Below are positions 52,069 to 60,276 of a stretch of 64,000 nucleotides of DNA, piece by piece. Source of the DNA: Fredinandcohnia humi (GTDB lineage Bacteria > Bacillota > Bacilli > Bacillales > Bacillaceae_L); assembly GCF_001439915.1 (NCBI RefSeq), contig NZ_LMBW01000003.1, forward strand, positions 330,020-394,019. Direction: 5' to 3'. The translations under genes were made by a program, and so were the position numbers. Numbering within the stretch: the first letter of the stretch is position 1; each line of letters opens with the position of its first letter. The notes below the pieces were generated by a model. It ran no database searches. It was not told the origin of the DNA and saw only the letters and a program-made list of their open reading frames with translations.

Positions 52069-52292
52069 ATAACGACCAATTTGAAAAGGAATTAAAAGAA
52101 ATACTCGACCAATTCACCGTAGAAGTACCCAACTTCCCAATGAAAAAATCAAGACTAAACCGTATGGCAAACTGGTTTTTTAATCCGGTTACGATTCCGT
52201 TCCCTGAGATCGGCTACAAAAAGAGAGCCTTTCTATCGATTTCATGGCTACCGGTATTGTTATTGCCATTAACGTTCTTTTTGTTTTTGTGA
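52065..52292 (+). CDS. Short membrane protein, candidate anti-sigma factor
   Basis: The 75-residue product has a soluble N-terminal part (NNDQFEKELKEILDQFTVEV) and one C-terminal membrane helix (about 55-75). TTG 52065 overlaps the sigma gene stop by 4 bases. The layout, a cytoplasmic helix followed by a membrane anchor immediately after an ECF sigma gene, fits a small anti-sigma factor, but at 75 residues it is shorter than most and might be truncated. No zinc-binding HxxxCxxC motif is present. Confidence 0.6.
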   Translation: MNNDQFEKELKEILDQFTVEVPNFPMKKSRLNRMANWFFNPVTIPFPEIGYKKRAFLSISWLPVLLLPLTFFLFL

Positions 52293-52481
52293 TGAAAAAG
52301 CCTTTAAAATACCCGCATAGAAAATAATAAGAATAAAAGCAGTGGGTTTTCACAAGAAATGATAGGGCAAAATTAGTAAATGGGATTATTGAACTAACTG
52401 GCAGGTTGTGAAGAAAGGTGTTTTTGTTAGTTTGTTGAAATCATATATTTATATATCGTAAAGTGGGAAGGGAAGTGCTAT

Positions 52482-53129
52482 ATGAACAGTAATCGAAAAT
52501 CGAAAGTTATTATCTTATCATTTTTATTTTTACTAACAAATAGCCTATTAATAGGATGCAATAATGGTGATGATTTACAAGTTAAGCAGAGTTCGACAGA
52601 TGAAGTTGAAATCGATGTAAAAAATATGGAGCAAGATCTTTCAGAATACACAAATCAAATAGAATCGCTGCAAGCTCAAACAGAATTTTTAAATGAGCAA
52701 AATCAATATTTCATAAATGTTATTAAAGAAATTATTGAAGACTTTTCGGATGAAGAAATGTTAGCGTTTTCCCGAAGTCAGTTTAGCAATGATTTACAAG
52801 TTAATGGTGAAACCGTTCCCGAAAATGGCAAAATGGCTATTTCTTCAGGGAATGTAGAAATTTTGTTATCGGAAAAAGGTTTGGGTTACGATTTTTTACA
52901 ACCTGAATGGTTGGAGAAGGGAAAAATCAGTGGGGACTATATAGACCATCTATTAGATTTTGATACGACTAATTGGACGGCAACGGGTAGAGATGGTACT
53001 GTCAATACTGCCCGGGGCTATGAAAAAACAAATGTTAAAGCAGGAGAACGGATTTCCTTTACTATTACGGATGAATTAAAAGAACGATTAAACCTTGATA
53101 CAAATTTAATACAGATTGAGGTTAACTGA
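52482..53129 (+). CDS. Lipoprotein with coiled-coil segment
   Basis: The 215-residue product starts with a lipoprotein signal and lipobox LIGC (Cys about 26). Residues about 45-80 (DVKNMEQDLSEYTNQIESLQ and on) are a coiled coil; the rest is mixed, ending in a beta-rich part with NWTATGRDGTVNTARGYEKT. RBS GGGAAGG precedes ATG 52482. It is probably an outer-face membrane lipoprotein; the family is not recognised. The gap before it contains a lone TAGGGCAAAATT resembling the array core. Confidence 0.75.
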   Translation: MNSNRKSKVIILSFLFLLTNSLLIGCNNGDDLQVKQSSTDEVEIDVKNMEQDLSEYTNQIESLQAQTEFLNEQNQYFINVIKEIIEDFSDEEMLAFSRSQFSNDLQVNGETVPENGKMAISSGNVEILLSEKGLGYDFLQPEWLEKGKISGDYIDHLLDFDTTNWTATGRDGTVNTARGYEKTNVKAGERISFTITDELKERLNLDTNLIQIEVN

Positions 53130-53163
53130 GATCTGTACGTAATAAAAGTGAGGTGTATTTTTA

Positions 53164-53409
53164 ATGCTATATGCAGTAAAAATATGGGGGAAAGAATTAA
53201 TATGTGATGTATGTTCCGATAATCAATGGTTTAAAAACACTCTTAAAACAGAATTTGAGAGTGAGGAAAACGCTTGGCAGTATAACGAAGAAGTAAGATA
53301 TATGTTTGAATGTAAAAAATGCGGTAATTGCAGGATATTTGGAATGGTTTCTAACGAAGATGATATTGATGACGTCAATATCATTATTAGTCCTATCACG
53401 GAAATATAG
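53164..53409 (+). CDS. Small Cys-rich protein
   Basis: The 81-residue product has CDVC near residue 14 and CKKCGNC near 50, which together could bind one zinc ion in a ribbon. The C-terminus is acidic (NEDDIDDVN). GAGGTG precedes ATG 53164 about 10 bases away. It lies 34 bases after the lipoprotein gene. The family is not recognised. Confidence 0.65.
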   Translation: MLYAVKIWGKELICDVCSDNQWFKNTLKTEFESEENAWQYNEEVRYMFECKKCGNCRIFGMVSNEDDIDDVNIIISPITEI

Positions 53410-53647
53410 AATTTTGTTCAACTAAAGGGTACTTATAAGTAGTATTTGTTTCAAAAATGCCGATAGGGTGCACCCTTTATCATGTTTAAATGTAACAAAA
53501 GATAATCGATAAGGAGGGTATACAGAATGGAATTCAAATTTGGAGACCCACCTTAATAAAGAAATATCAGTCATTAAGAAGGATTTCTGAAACATTTATG
53601 GAATATTTAGGTAACCAATTTGTGATACCACAGGGAGGATATCTAAA

Positions 53648-53830
53648 ATGAATTGGATATACCTTGTTTTTATAATAGTAACGACTGGATTGGGAATTTG
53701 GGGATTGTTAGCTAGAGCGAAATGGTTAGAGGCGCAATCTAAAAAACAAAAAGTGGAAAAAGTTCAAACACATGACAACAGAGACAATAGGGCGCTTACC
53801 TTAAAGAAGGAAAACTGCCCTTTTTGTTGA
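53648..53830 (+). CDS. Single-helix small membrane protein
   Basis: The 60-residue product has one N-terminal helix (about 3-22) and a charged tail ending CPFC. GGGAGG precedes ATG 53648. Its last codons overlap a terminator-like hairpin with TTTTTGTTGA, part of a dispersed element, so the CPFC end may have been created by that element. Family unknown. Confidence 0.6.
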   Translation: MNWIYLVFIIVTTGLGIWGLLARAKWLEAQSKKQKVEKVQTHDNRDNRALTLKKENCPFC

Positions 53831-53866
53831 ATTATTGTATAAACAGTGCAGTTTGGTTGAAGAAGG
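53788..53866 (+). repeat. Dispersed element with terminator-like hairpin
   Basis: AGGGCG and TGCCCTTTTT bracket a loop, followed by GTTGAATTATTGTATAAACA, then GTGCAGTTTGGTTGAAGAAG. It matches the layout of the copies at 57,929 and 63,301. Confidence 0.6.
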
Positions 53867-53918
53867 AATTTAATTTAATCAAAAAATGAAAGATAGTAGA
53901 GAAGGGAGCAAGTTTAGT

Positions 53919-54269
53919 ATGATGATAAAAGGTTTCGGGGGAATATTTTGGAGAACTAGAAATCTAGAAGCTATAAAAAAATGGTACAGTGAAGTGCTGA
54001 AGATAGAAATAGATAATTGGAATGGGACAATTATTAAACCTCATTCAGAAAATGAAACGATCTTCTCTTTCTTTACTGAAGATGACCCATACTTCCCAAC
54101 AGAGCAACAAGTGATGTTAAATTTCGAAGTTTATAATCTAAACGAGATGATTGAGCATCTTGAACAACTTGGTGTACCTCTTGAAAGGGAAAAGCAGGTT
54201 GGTGAATTTGGTAAGTTTATTTGGATTAAAGATCCCGAAGGTAGACTGGTTGAGCTATGGGAGAAATAG
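53919..54269 (+). CDS. VOC-superfamily (glyoxalase-like) protein
   Basis: The 116-residue product is one vicinal-oxygen-chelate domain: GGIFWRTRNLEAIKKWYSEV at the start, QVMLNFEVYNLNEMIEHLEQ in the middle, and KFIWIKDPEGRLVELWE at the end, where Glu is a standard metal ligand. The first ligand position is held by no His (FWRT), so activity as glyoxalase is doubtful; it could be a resistance or binding protein. ATG 53919 follows GAAGGGAG; ATG 53886 lacks a ribosome site. Confidence 0.85.
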   Translation: MMIKGFGGIFWRTRNLEAIKKWYSEVLKIEIDNWNGTIIKPHSENETIFSFFTEDDPYFPTEQQVMLNFEVYNLNEMIEHLEQLGVPLEREKQVGEFGKFIWIKDPEGRLVELWEK

Positions 54270-54521
54270 CGGGTTGTAATTGTTGATCAAACGGGGACTT
54301 GAGATAAACAAGGAGTTGTAGTTGCAGCTCCTTTTTCTTGTTCAAGTAAACGGGGGCAGGATAGCATAAACAAGTTTGTCACATTCATAAATTTATTAAT
54401 AAACTCATTGACTGTTTGAATAACGGGTTCCGTTTTGGGAGAGAAAAATGCTAATAACAATCTAAATAACTTAATTATTCGCACAGGTTTTAACAATAAT
54501 TTAGCAATAGAAATAGCAAGT

Positions 54522-54551
54522 AAAAACGCTCAGAAAAATCTGAGCGTTTTT
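54522..54551. terminator. Bidirectional terminator near the transposon left end
   Basis: AAAAACGCTCAGA and TCTGAGCGTTTTT form a perfect 13-bp stem around AAAA. It ends the passenger gene on the minus strand and blocks read-in from outside. Confidence 0.88.
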
Positions 54552-54601
54552 AACATTAACTTTATTGATTTAACTATTCGTTAGTTGAGGTAGAAATTTT
54601 C

Positions 54602-54985
54602 CTAATACTTAATATTAACTTTTAGTACAAGGTCTTTGTCCACTATTTTTTTAAGTTTTATTAATTGAGTTTCAGTTGGTATATTTACAGCAGATTTTAC
54701 TGTCGCAATAGCCACATACTTACCACCTATATATTTCAAATCTAAATCCGTTGTTATATATCCCTTTGGTTCTGTATCACTGTTGTAGTAAATATATGTG
54801 TTACTTTCATCTTGAAATACACTAAAACCATTTTTATTATATTCTTCCTGAAGAGCCTCTTTTATAAAAGAAGGATATTCTTCATTCGATAATACTTCAT
54901 ATTCAACTGACTTTCCAAAATTCATATAGATAAACATAAAGACCAAAATAGCACTTAATGAAAATATTATTATATTTTTTTTCAT
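54602..54985 (-). CDS. Membrane-anchored or secreted hypothetical protein, transposon cargo
   Basis: The 127-residue product has an N-terminal hydrophobic helix (about 4-22) and a soluble domain with EYPSFIKEALQEEYNKNGF and YIGGKYVAIATVKSAVNIPT. The latter strand resembles protease-complex or YhfM-like small secreted domains, but I do not claim a family. ATG 54985 is preferred over ATG 54991 because AAGGGGGG lies about 9 bases upstream. It is the only passenger gene of the transposon. Confidence 0.72.
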   Translation of the reverse strand: MKKNIIIFSLSAILVFMFIYMNFGKSVEYEVLSNEEYPSFIKEALQEEYNKNGFSVFQDESNTYIYYNSDTEPKGYITTDLDLKYIGGKYVAIATVKSAVNIPTETQLIKLKKIVDKDLVLKVNIKY

Positions 54986-55101
54986 ATGCATCTTCCCCCC
55001 TTCACTAAAACCTTTTTACAAATTTGCTTCGTTAGTTTAAGAACATTTTTTTACAATTCTTATAATAATTTTAACATAATTTTTCCATTTACCTTCAAAA
55101 A

Positions 55102-55135
55102 AATAAGTTCGCTAATATTATATTAGCGAACTTAT
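55102..55135 (-). terminator. Terminator of the transposase gene
   Basis: ATAAGTTCGCTAATA and TATTAGCGAACTTAT form a stem around TTA, with a T-run on the minus strand. The transposase stop codon lies inside one arm. Confidence 0.85.
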
Positions 55136-57087
55136 CTTAAATATAGTATATCTTTTAAATCAAACTGTTTATCGGTTATTCCTAATCTTTGTGCAGGAGT
55201 GCGTTTTATGCCATCAAGGTCTTTTGTTGCTTCACAAAAGTTATAGAAGATGCGAAGGATGGTCAAAGCAAACTGAGCATACTTAGGGTTGAAATTTGCA
55301 TAGATATAGCTTTTTCCATCGCCTCTTGCCGTTACAAGTGGTCTTTCTATAATCGACAGTCTTCTGCGAATTTGTTGCATAAAATTATTCGTTGAATAAT
55401 CACTTACATTCAATACAAGATTAGCAATTTCCTTCGGTTCTAAAGAAGATAAATCCGTCTTACAGTCCACATAATAAAACCCTTTGTCCCTTGTTGGTAT
55501 TGGATGTTCGATAGGGGATTCTGCCCACTTATGATGCCTTTCTGAACCAACCATTACTTCTTCGTGGAACTGCTTACTCTTAAATACTTCAATGAGATAT
55601 AAATAAGCTAATTGCCAAATGGAGCGGGTATCGTGCATCATAGCGTTACCCCATCGTAGTAATTCCGCTCTACCATCTTTAAACTCTTGATTGCACTGTT
55701 TTAATGACTTCGTTCTATCTACCATAGAAATGAAATGATGTGCCTCTGTCAAGCGTGTTTCATTCGCAAATACACGAGAAAAAGCAGTCATTAAAGAATT
55801 ATCTTTATCGGTTACAAAACGCCATTCAGATGCCTTGACCATCTGTTTAATCAACCAAAGATGTGCAATTGTTGTATAGGTAGAGTTAACGTGTAATCCA
55901 TCGATATATCTTTCTCTTCGGTCAAACTCTTGTAGCGTTTGTTTATATTCCCATTCTGTTTGAGTGTCATTTTTCGACGGAGGCATCGGATAAAAGGAAT
56001 GTTTCCTAAATCGTCCGTGCTTTCTGCAAAACTCATTTAGGTGGTCTTCTTTAAACAACACAGTGTCCAACTTGATGTCATTAATATCAATATTCCAATC
56101 GTATGCAATATCTGAGCGAAATACATATTTGGAATGAACATCTGCGGTCACAACGATTTGTGTTGGAAATTGTGCTTCTTCAACATCATCAAAACCCTTC
56201 CCACCTTGTCCTTTCTTTCGGACATTATTGAGATTGTAAGTCATTTTATCCGTATTCAACCACATCACAGGGAATTCAATTCTTTCAAATGCTGGTTTCT
56301 CGTGCCGTTCCACAAATTCTAAACAACGACGATAAATCCACTCTAATTTGTGATAATAAGTGCTGACACCGATTCCTAATTTTTCGCAAGTTCTGGTTAC
56401 TGGTGTTCTATTTAATAAATCCATCACCAAAGAAGGGAGTATATCGTTTCGCTTTTGATGATAGGTGGTAGATTGCTTTCTAGTAGGCATTAAACTTGTT
56501 TTCTTTTTACAAGTTTTACATTGCCATACTTGAGCATTCGTTTTGCTCTTTCCTTGCTTATAAAACAAGTGAACATCTTCAAACGTTGTTGTTCCTTCTT
56601 GGATACATCCTTCTTTATGAAACTGATAATTCGGTTCCACATCTTTGATGGTTTCAATGTGGACAAGACGTTTTATTTCTTCTGCCACAGACCAGTTTGA
56701 CACAGGAAAGGTTGTGCACCCCCAAGTCATTCCTTTAACTACACCAGTTGGAACATCGTTACAGATGATAGCCTGGTTTTCTCCTTTTCCTCGTCCACTA
56801 AGCCGATAACGACTTGGATTACCCTTTACACTTGTGAATTTTTTTTGAGGAAGACCGGGCCATTTACAATACGGATTACCGCAAAAATTATATTGAATTT
56901 TGTGTTCCTCCCCGTTTAAGGAAAAAGAAACGGGACGATACAAAAGATTATTGTATCGTTTGGAGAATTTGCTTGGTTCTAACAAATCATAATGTTTTAC
57001 TCGGTCAGCGATTTCAGTAGTTGTTATGGGTGTTTTTACAATGATTAATTCTTCATCTTTTTCAGCTAATCGTTTCAGTCGAGCCAA
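55132..57087 (-). CDS. DDE-like transposase with zinc ribbons and HTH
   Basis: The 651-residue protein has an N-terminal Cys cluster (NFCGNPYCKWPG, about 67-78), a zinc ribbon with CKTCKKKTSLMPTRKQ (about 190-205), a helix-turn-helix (LGIGVSTYYHKLEWIYRRCL, about 240-262), and an RNase H-like core. Candidate catalytic acids are Asp in WLNTDKM (about 281), Asp in RFVTDKDN (about 424) and Glu in TRLTEAHHF (about 445). TSL-type zinc ribbon followed by HTH is common to IS1-like enzymes, but this one is much larger. It starts 3 bases after the small upstream gene. It lies between inverted ends flanked by a 9-bp duplication, which supports an active or recently active enzyme. Confidence 0.82.
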   Translation of the reverse strand: MARLKRLAEKDEELIIVKTPITTTEIADRVKHYDLLEPSKFSKRYNNLLYRPVSFSLNGEEHKIQYNFCGNPYCKWPGLPQKKFTSVKGNPSRYRLSGRGKGENQAIICNDVPTGVVKGMTWGCTTFPVSNWSVAEEIKRLVHIETIKDVEPNYQFHKEGCIQEGTTTFEDVHLFYKQGKSKTNAQVWQCKTCKKKTSLMPTRKQSTTYHQKRNDILPSLVMDLLNRTPVTRTCEKLGIGVSTYYHKLEWIYRRCLEFVERHEKPAFERIEFPVMWLNTDKMTYNLNNVRKKGQGGKGFDDVEEAQFPTQIVVTADVHSKYVFRSDIAYDWNIDINDIKLDTVLFKEDHLNEFCRKHGRFRKHSFYPMPPSKNDTQTEWEYKQTLQEFDRRERYIDGLHVNSTYTTIAHLWLIKQMVKASEWRFVTDKDNSLMTAFSRVFANETRLTEAHHFISMVDRTKSLKQCNQEFKDGRAELLRWGNAMMHDTRSIWQLAYLYLIEVFKSKQFHEEVMVGSERHHKWAESPIEHPIPTRDKGFYYVDCKTDLSSLEPKEIANLVLNVSDYSTNNFMQQIRRRLSIIERPLVTARGDGKSYIYANFNPKYAQFALTILRIFYNFCEATKDLDGIKRTPAQRLGITDKQFDLKDILYLR

Positions 57088-57090
57088 CCA

Positions 57091-57333
57091 TTAAACCTCC
57101 ATTTCTCCTAATCCGAGTTGTTTAAGCAACTTATTATTTCGTTTTTTCATAGCCCATTCAACAAACTCTTCGTCAGTAAGGATGTTCTTTAAAAATTTAT
57201 CTACAACTTCACTTTCGGTGTACTCACTGTACTCTGAAAACGCAGCTACAATGTTTCTTGTTTGTTCTGATATTACCCAATTTACCCGTTCTGAATTAAG
57301 TTTTTTAGGCTTTATATAGTTGAATTTCTTCAT
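57091..57333 (-). CDS. Small partner protein of the transposase
   Basis: The 80-residue product has a ribbon-helix-helix-like pattern (NWVISEQTRNIVAAFSEYSE, then TESEVVDKFLKNIL) and a basic start (MKKFNYIKPKKLNSE), so it may bind DNA at the transposon ends or control its own operon. ATG 57333 has GAAAGGAA upstream on the minus strand. The stop is 3 bases before the transposase start, so expression is coupled. No family is assigned. Confidence 0.72.
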   Translation of the reverse strand: MKKFNYIKPKKLNSERVNWVISEQTRNIVAAFSEYSEYTESEVVDKFLKNILTDEEFVEWAMKKRNNKLLKQLGLGEMEV

Positions 57334-57609
57334 CGGATTATTTCAATTCCTTTCTGTAAAATGGTTATCTTTTTAACATATGTTTTAGCAATGATTTTAG
57401 CACAACAATTTTACAGTGGACAACAACTATTGTCCTATTAAAAATTCATATGTTAATAGTACAGTACCAATGCTAATTAACTATAAACATTGATATGACA
57501 ATAAAAAAAGTAGACCAAATCGCTATGCGAAATAGTCTGCTAATTAGTATTCTAATTGTAGTGTTTCTCTCCCTTTTCGGAACCCGTTACTGTTTGAAAG
57601 GGTGTTTTT

Positions 57610-57903
57610 ATGGAGAATAAAATGGGGAATAAAAAGGGATTATTATTATTTTTTTCAGTAGTGATTTTGAGTATTAGTATTATAATAGCATCTAAGTCTA
57701 TTTCAGATGCTATTAATAATGTAGGGGTAGGTTTATCAGGTTCAATTTCAAGCACTAGCACTTATTTAAATGAAAATTATGAGTTGGTTGTGAACGACGG
57801 TTGGTTGTATTTAATTGACACAAACAGCGGTACGATTTGGAAAAAAGGGGATAATGATGATCCAGATTCTAAATGGGAAGTAGTGAAACATTTTACCGAA
57901 TAA
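57610..57903 (+). CDS. Small membrane-anchored protein
   Basis: The 97-residue product has one N-terminal helix (about 9-27) followed by an outside domain ending YELVVNDGWLYLIDTNSGTI and WKKGDNDDPDSKW, a short beta-rich segment of the kind that reports as WD/PQQ-like strands. AAAGGGTG precedes ATG 57610. The transposon inserted just upstream (its target duplication ends at 57,598) and may have separated the gene from its original promoter. Family unknown. Confidence 0.7.
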   Translation: MENKMGNKKGLLLFFSVVILSISIIIASKSISDAINNVGVGLSGSISSTSTYLNENYELVVNDGWLYLIDTNSGTIWKKGDNDDPDSKWEVVKHFTE

Positions 57904-57925
57904 TGCTTTAATATAGTTTTTTTAC

Positions 57926-57967
57926 AAAAGGGGTGGGTTGATCTAAGAAGGATTAACCACCCTTTTT
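57926..57967 (+). terminator. Terminator within a dispersed element
   Basis: AAAAGGGGTGGGTTGATC pairs with GATTAACCACCCTTTTT. GTTGAATTCCTTATTAAAC follows, as in the other copies. Confidence 0.82.
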
Positions 57968-58070
57968 GTTGAATTCCTTATTAAACAAACGAAGAGCATT
58001 TTAGTATAAATTAATATAGAGAAATGCAGGGGCAATTGGTATGACTGCTAGGAGGATAAAATAGCATCTG

Positions 58071-58943
58071 ATGAAAAAGTGGATTTTTTGGTTAGTATTG
58101 ACTGTGATTATTGGCATTGCTTTTGTATATTCAAGACCATTTCTTCTGAAAAATGAAGGGTCTGAAATAAAAGTTGTTTTTAATATGGGAAAAAGGGAAC
58201 CTACTGTAAAGAAAATCAACACCATTGATATCAATGAAAATCAGATATTTCAAGGAGACTTGCTGTTAGTAAACAATACCTATTCAATACAACAAGCTAG
58301 TATAAAAGAAGATATCGTACCATTAGATTCAATAGCGGAATTGGAGAAACAATTCGGGGCTAGCATTGGTGATATCTCTTTATCAATGGAAGCGGGGCTC
58401 GAATTTTCCAAGATGATGAAGGCTGCGAAAAAAGATGGGTTGCTTCACTTTTCCGTGAATAGTGGATTTCGTAATTTTCAAGAGCAAGAAAAACTCTATA
58501 AAGAAATGGGATCTAGTTACGCCTTACCACCGGGGTATAGTGAGCATAATCTAGGGTTATCAATCGATGTTGGTTCGACCTTAATGAAAATGGAAAGTGC
58601 ACCTGAAGGGAAATGGATGGAAGAACATTCTTGGAAATATGGATTTATTCTGAGGTACCCAAAGGACAAAACGCATATTACCGGAATTGAATTTGAACCT
58701 TGGCACTTTCGTTATGTAGGTTTACCCCATAGTGCAATAATGAAGGAAAAGAATCTTGTATTAGAGGAATACATAGAATATCTGAAAAAGGAAAAGACCG
58801 TGAAGACAACCATTGACGAAACTGAATACCTCGTCTCATACCATCCTGTTTCAGAAACACTAGAAATTGTAGAACCAATCCTCGCTCAATATGAGATTTC
58901 TGGAAATAACCTCGATGGAGTCATCGTAACAAGGTCTCAGTAG
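58071..58943 (+). CDS. VanY-type D,D-carboxypeptidase (M15B)
   Basis: The 290-residue protein has an N-terminal anchor (about 5-22) and an M15B domain that removes terminal D-Ala from peptidoglycan stems. Zinc-site motifs are SGFRNFQEQ (about 132-140), SEHNLGLSIDVG (His and Asp, about 163-174) and EPWHFRYVG (His, about 211-219). A C-terminal segment of about 60 residues with DETEYLVSYHPV matches VanYB-like enzymes. ATG 58071 lacks a strong ribosome site; GGAGG lies about 18 bases upstream. No vanRS or ligase genes are near, so a housekeeping wall role is more likely than glycopeptide resistance. Confidence 0.9.
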   Translation: MKKWIFWLVLTVIIGIAFVYSRPFLLKNEGSEIKVVFNMGKREPTVKKINTIDINENQIFQGDLLLVNNTYSIQQASIKEDIVPLDSIAELEKQFGASIGDISLSMEAGLEFSKMMKAAKKDGLLHFSVNSGFRNFQEQEKLYKEMGSSYALPPGYSEHNLGLSIDVGSTLMKMESAPEGKWMEEHSWKYGFILRYPKDKTHITGIEFEPWHFRYVGLPHSAIMKEKNLVLEEYIEYLKKEKTVKTTIDETEYLVSYHPVSETLEIVEPILAQYEISGNNLDGVIVTRSQ

Positions 58944-59056
58944 CGGGACAAAGGGATTATTATAATGAAGCTATTAATCTAACTAAGCAGGTTACTGCAA
59001 GTAGGTTGTAGTACAATTTTACATAAATAAAATTTTTAAGACGAGGAGTGAATTTA

Positions 59057-59206
59057 ATGGGGAGAATTATAATTGCAATTATTTTAACGATTTTGGGTGG
59101 GATTTTTGGAAGCTTTTTAGAACCACCAGTATTTGCAATCAGCATTCCGATTGCAATTATGGGGGGATTTATTTTGGCAGAGATTCAGCGTAAAAATGAT
59201 AAATAG
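59057..59206 (+). CDS. Tiny two-helix membrane protein, 49 residues
   Basis: ATG 59057, preceded by GAGGAG, opens a 49-codon frame: MGRIIIAIILTILGGIFGSF, a Pro-Pro turn, then AISIPIAIMGGFILAEIQRK. Two membrane helices and a short basic end are evident. It is too short for most gene callers, but the good ribosome site and composition support it. Function unknown. Confidence 0.65.
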   Translation: MGRIIIAIILTILGGIFGSFLEPPVFAISIPIAIMGGFILAEIQRKNDK

Positions 59207-59331
59207 GTTCTTCGGAAAATCTCGTGTAAGTAAAATCTGACAATCTTCGCAAGGCAAGAATTAATTGGTCGTCTTTTTTTAGACTCTGGTATTATATTTG
59301 GAATACTGTGTAAGTATTGAAATGATCGATA

Positions 59332-59357
59332 TTCAAGTAACGGGGCCGATAGTTGAA
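59332..59357. repeat. Dispersed element, TTCAAG...GTTGAA type
   Basis: TTCAAGTAACGGGGCCGATA followed by GTTGAA, related to the copy at 47,007. It lies about 45 bases before the acylphosphatase start, as the other copy lies before its gene. Confidence 0.6.
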
Positions 59358-59400
59358 GAAAGAATTTCATCATAACACTATAAAAAAGGTGATAAAAAGA

Positions 59401-59754
59401 ATGAATGCATTTAAAAGATTAAGAGATGCTTACGTTGTTTGGCATGCCAATAGTATAAATTTTCCTGAATTTGATTCAAGCATTTTAGTAAGAAAAAAAG
59501 TTATCTTTTCTGGGAGAGTTCAAAAAGTAGGATTTCGTTTGGAATTATTTACAATTGCTCAAAGATTGAAATTAACGGGATGGGTAAAAAACTTAGAAGA
59601 TGGAAGTGTAGAAGCAGAACTGCAGGGGGAAGAATCAAAGGTGGATTTTCTAATGAAATCCATGAAGTCTTTGAAACGTGCATCTGTAAAGAAATGTGAT
59701 GTCATAAACATTCCTAATAGTAAGAATAGGGAAGACTTAACAATAGTGAGATAA
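59401..59754 (+). CDS. Acylphosphatase with N-terminal extension
   Basis: Acylphosphatases hydrolyse carboxyl-phosphate bonds. The 117-residue product carries the domain at about 30-117: GRVQKVGFR (38-46) with the catalytic Arg46, and GWVKNLEDG with catalytic Asn64. The usual GxVQGVGFR has Lys in place of Gly here. About 28 residues precede the normal start. ATG 59401 has AAAAGGTGA upstream; an earlier TTG at 59353 lacks one. Substrate in vivo is unknown. Confidence 0.88.
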   Translation: MNAFKRLRDAYVVWHANSINFPEFDSSILVRKKVIFSGRVQKVGFRLELFTIAQRLKLTGWVKNLEDGSVEAELQGEESKVDFLMKSMKSLKRASVKKCDVINIPNSKNREDLTIVR

Positions 59755-59832
59755 TCAAGTAAGTCTAAGTAAGAATAACAGAATAAGCTATCCTGTAGTC
59801 TCAGAATAGAAGCTAATAGCGTCGTAGTTAAG

Positions 59833-59862
59833 AAAAGAAGCGCAATAACACGCTTCTTTTCG
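59833..59862. terminator. Bidirectional terminator
   Basis: AAAAGAAGCG and CGCTTCTTTT form a perfect stem around 8 bases, between the acylphosphatase gene and the convergent YjcZ gene. Confidence 0.85.
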
Positions 59863-59899
59863 ATGGTTGTTTAATTCCAATGGTACAGATTAGGAGGGA

Positions 59900-60007
59900 T
59901 TAGTATCCGCCGCCCATGAATGAAGTACCAACGATGATTAGCAGAATGAAGAGTACAACGATTAATGCAAATCCCATACCCATGCCGTGTCCACCTTCGT
60001 AGCTCAT
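59900..60007 (-). CDS. YjcZ-family tiny spore membrane protein
   Basis: The 35-residue product reads [20 protein letters not shown], then [16 protein letters not shown] Gly-rich start, one membrane helix and a Gly-Gly-Gly-Tyr end are the marks of the tiny-TM YjcZ family, which is restricted to spore-forming Bacillaceae and made in sporulation. AGAGGTG precedes ATG 60007 on the minus strand. It lies beside the CotD-like gene in the same direction, so both may be sporulation controlled. Confidence 0.9.
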   Translation of the reverse strand: MSYEGGHGMGMGFALIVVLFILLIIVGTSFMGGGY

Positions 60008-60081
60008 AGTAACACCTCTTTCTTCAAAGATATCATAGTGTATGAATCAACAATATGATTCAACATGGACAACTGTGGAAT

Positions 60082-60276
60082 TTACCAAAAATGAGAATTT
60101 CGTCTATGATGCACAACTTCTGTTCTTCTTATTGGTTTAATAATGTGTCTTGGAACATCTACCACATTTATACGATTAACCTGGACAACTGGGTGGATGA
60201 TTGGATGGACTCGTCTTACGTATTCATTTCTGACTTGATATTTCGGAGGACAAACAACAGGTCTTGTACGGAACAT
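60082..60276 (-). CDS. CotD-family spore coat protein
   Basis: The 64-residue product is basic and rich in Val, Pro, His and Arg: MFRTRPVVCPPKYQVRNEYV, then RVHPIIHPVVQVNRINVVDV. RPVV.P.K..VR at the start and the HPxxHPVV core match inner coat protein CotD. GGGAGGTG precedes ATG 60276. Expression in the mother cell during late sporulation is expected from the family. Confidence 0.85.
   Translation of the reverse strand: MFRTRPVVCPPKYQVRNEYVRRVHPIIHPVVQVNRINVVDVPRHIIKPIRRTEVVHHRRNSHFW

Larger units (their letters stand above)
54421..57589. mobile_element. Complete transposon with 9-bp target duplication
   Basis: The left end reads TAACGGGTTCCG, TTTT, GGGAGAGAAA; the right end, inward on the minus strand, reads TAACGGGTTCCG, AAAA, GGGAGAGAAA: 22 of 26 bases identical. 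CTGTTTGAA flanks both ends exactly (54,412-54,420 and 57,590-57,598). The 3,169-bp unit carries, all on the minus strand, a small partner gene, a DDE-like transposase and one passenger gene. The 9-bp duplication shows a genuine, fairly recent insertion. I cannot name the IS family; a zinc ribbon plus HTH before the catalytic core recalls IS1-type enzymes. Confidence 0.88.

Noticed and set aside
53527-53556. Nine-codon frame MEFKFGDPP with a good AAGGAGG site
   Set aside because: Too short to support as a gene without conservation data; it could be a leader or a remnant.
58071-58943. Glycopeptide-resistance locus
   Set aside because: Only a VanY-like gene is present; there are no ligase, dehydrogenase or VanRS genes nearby.
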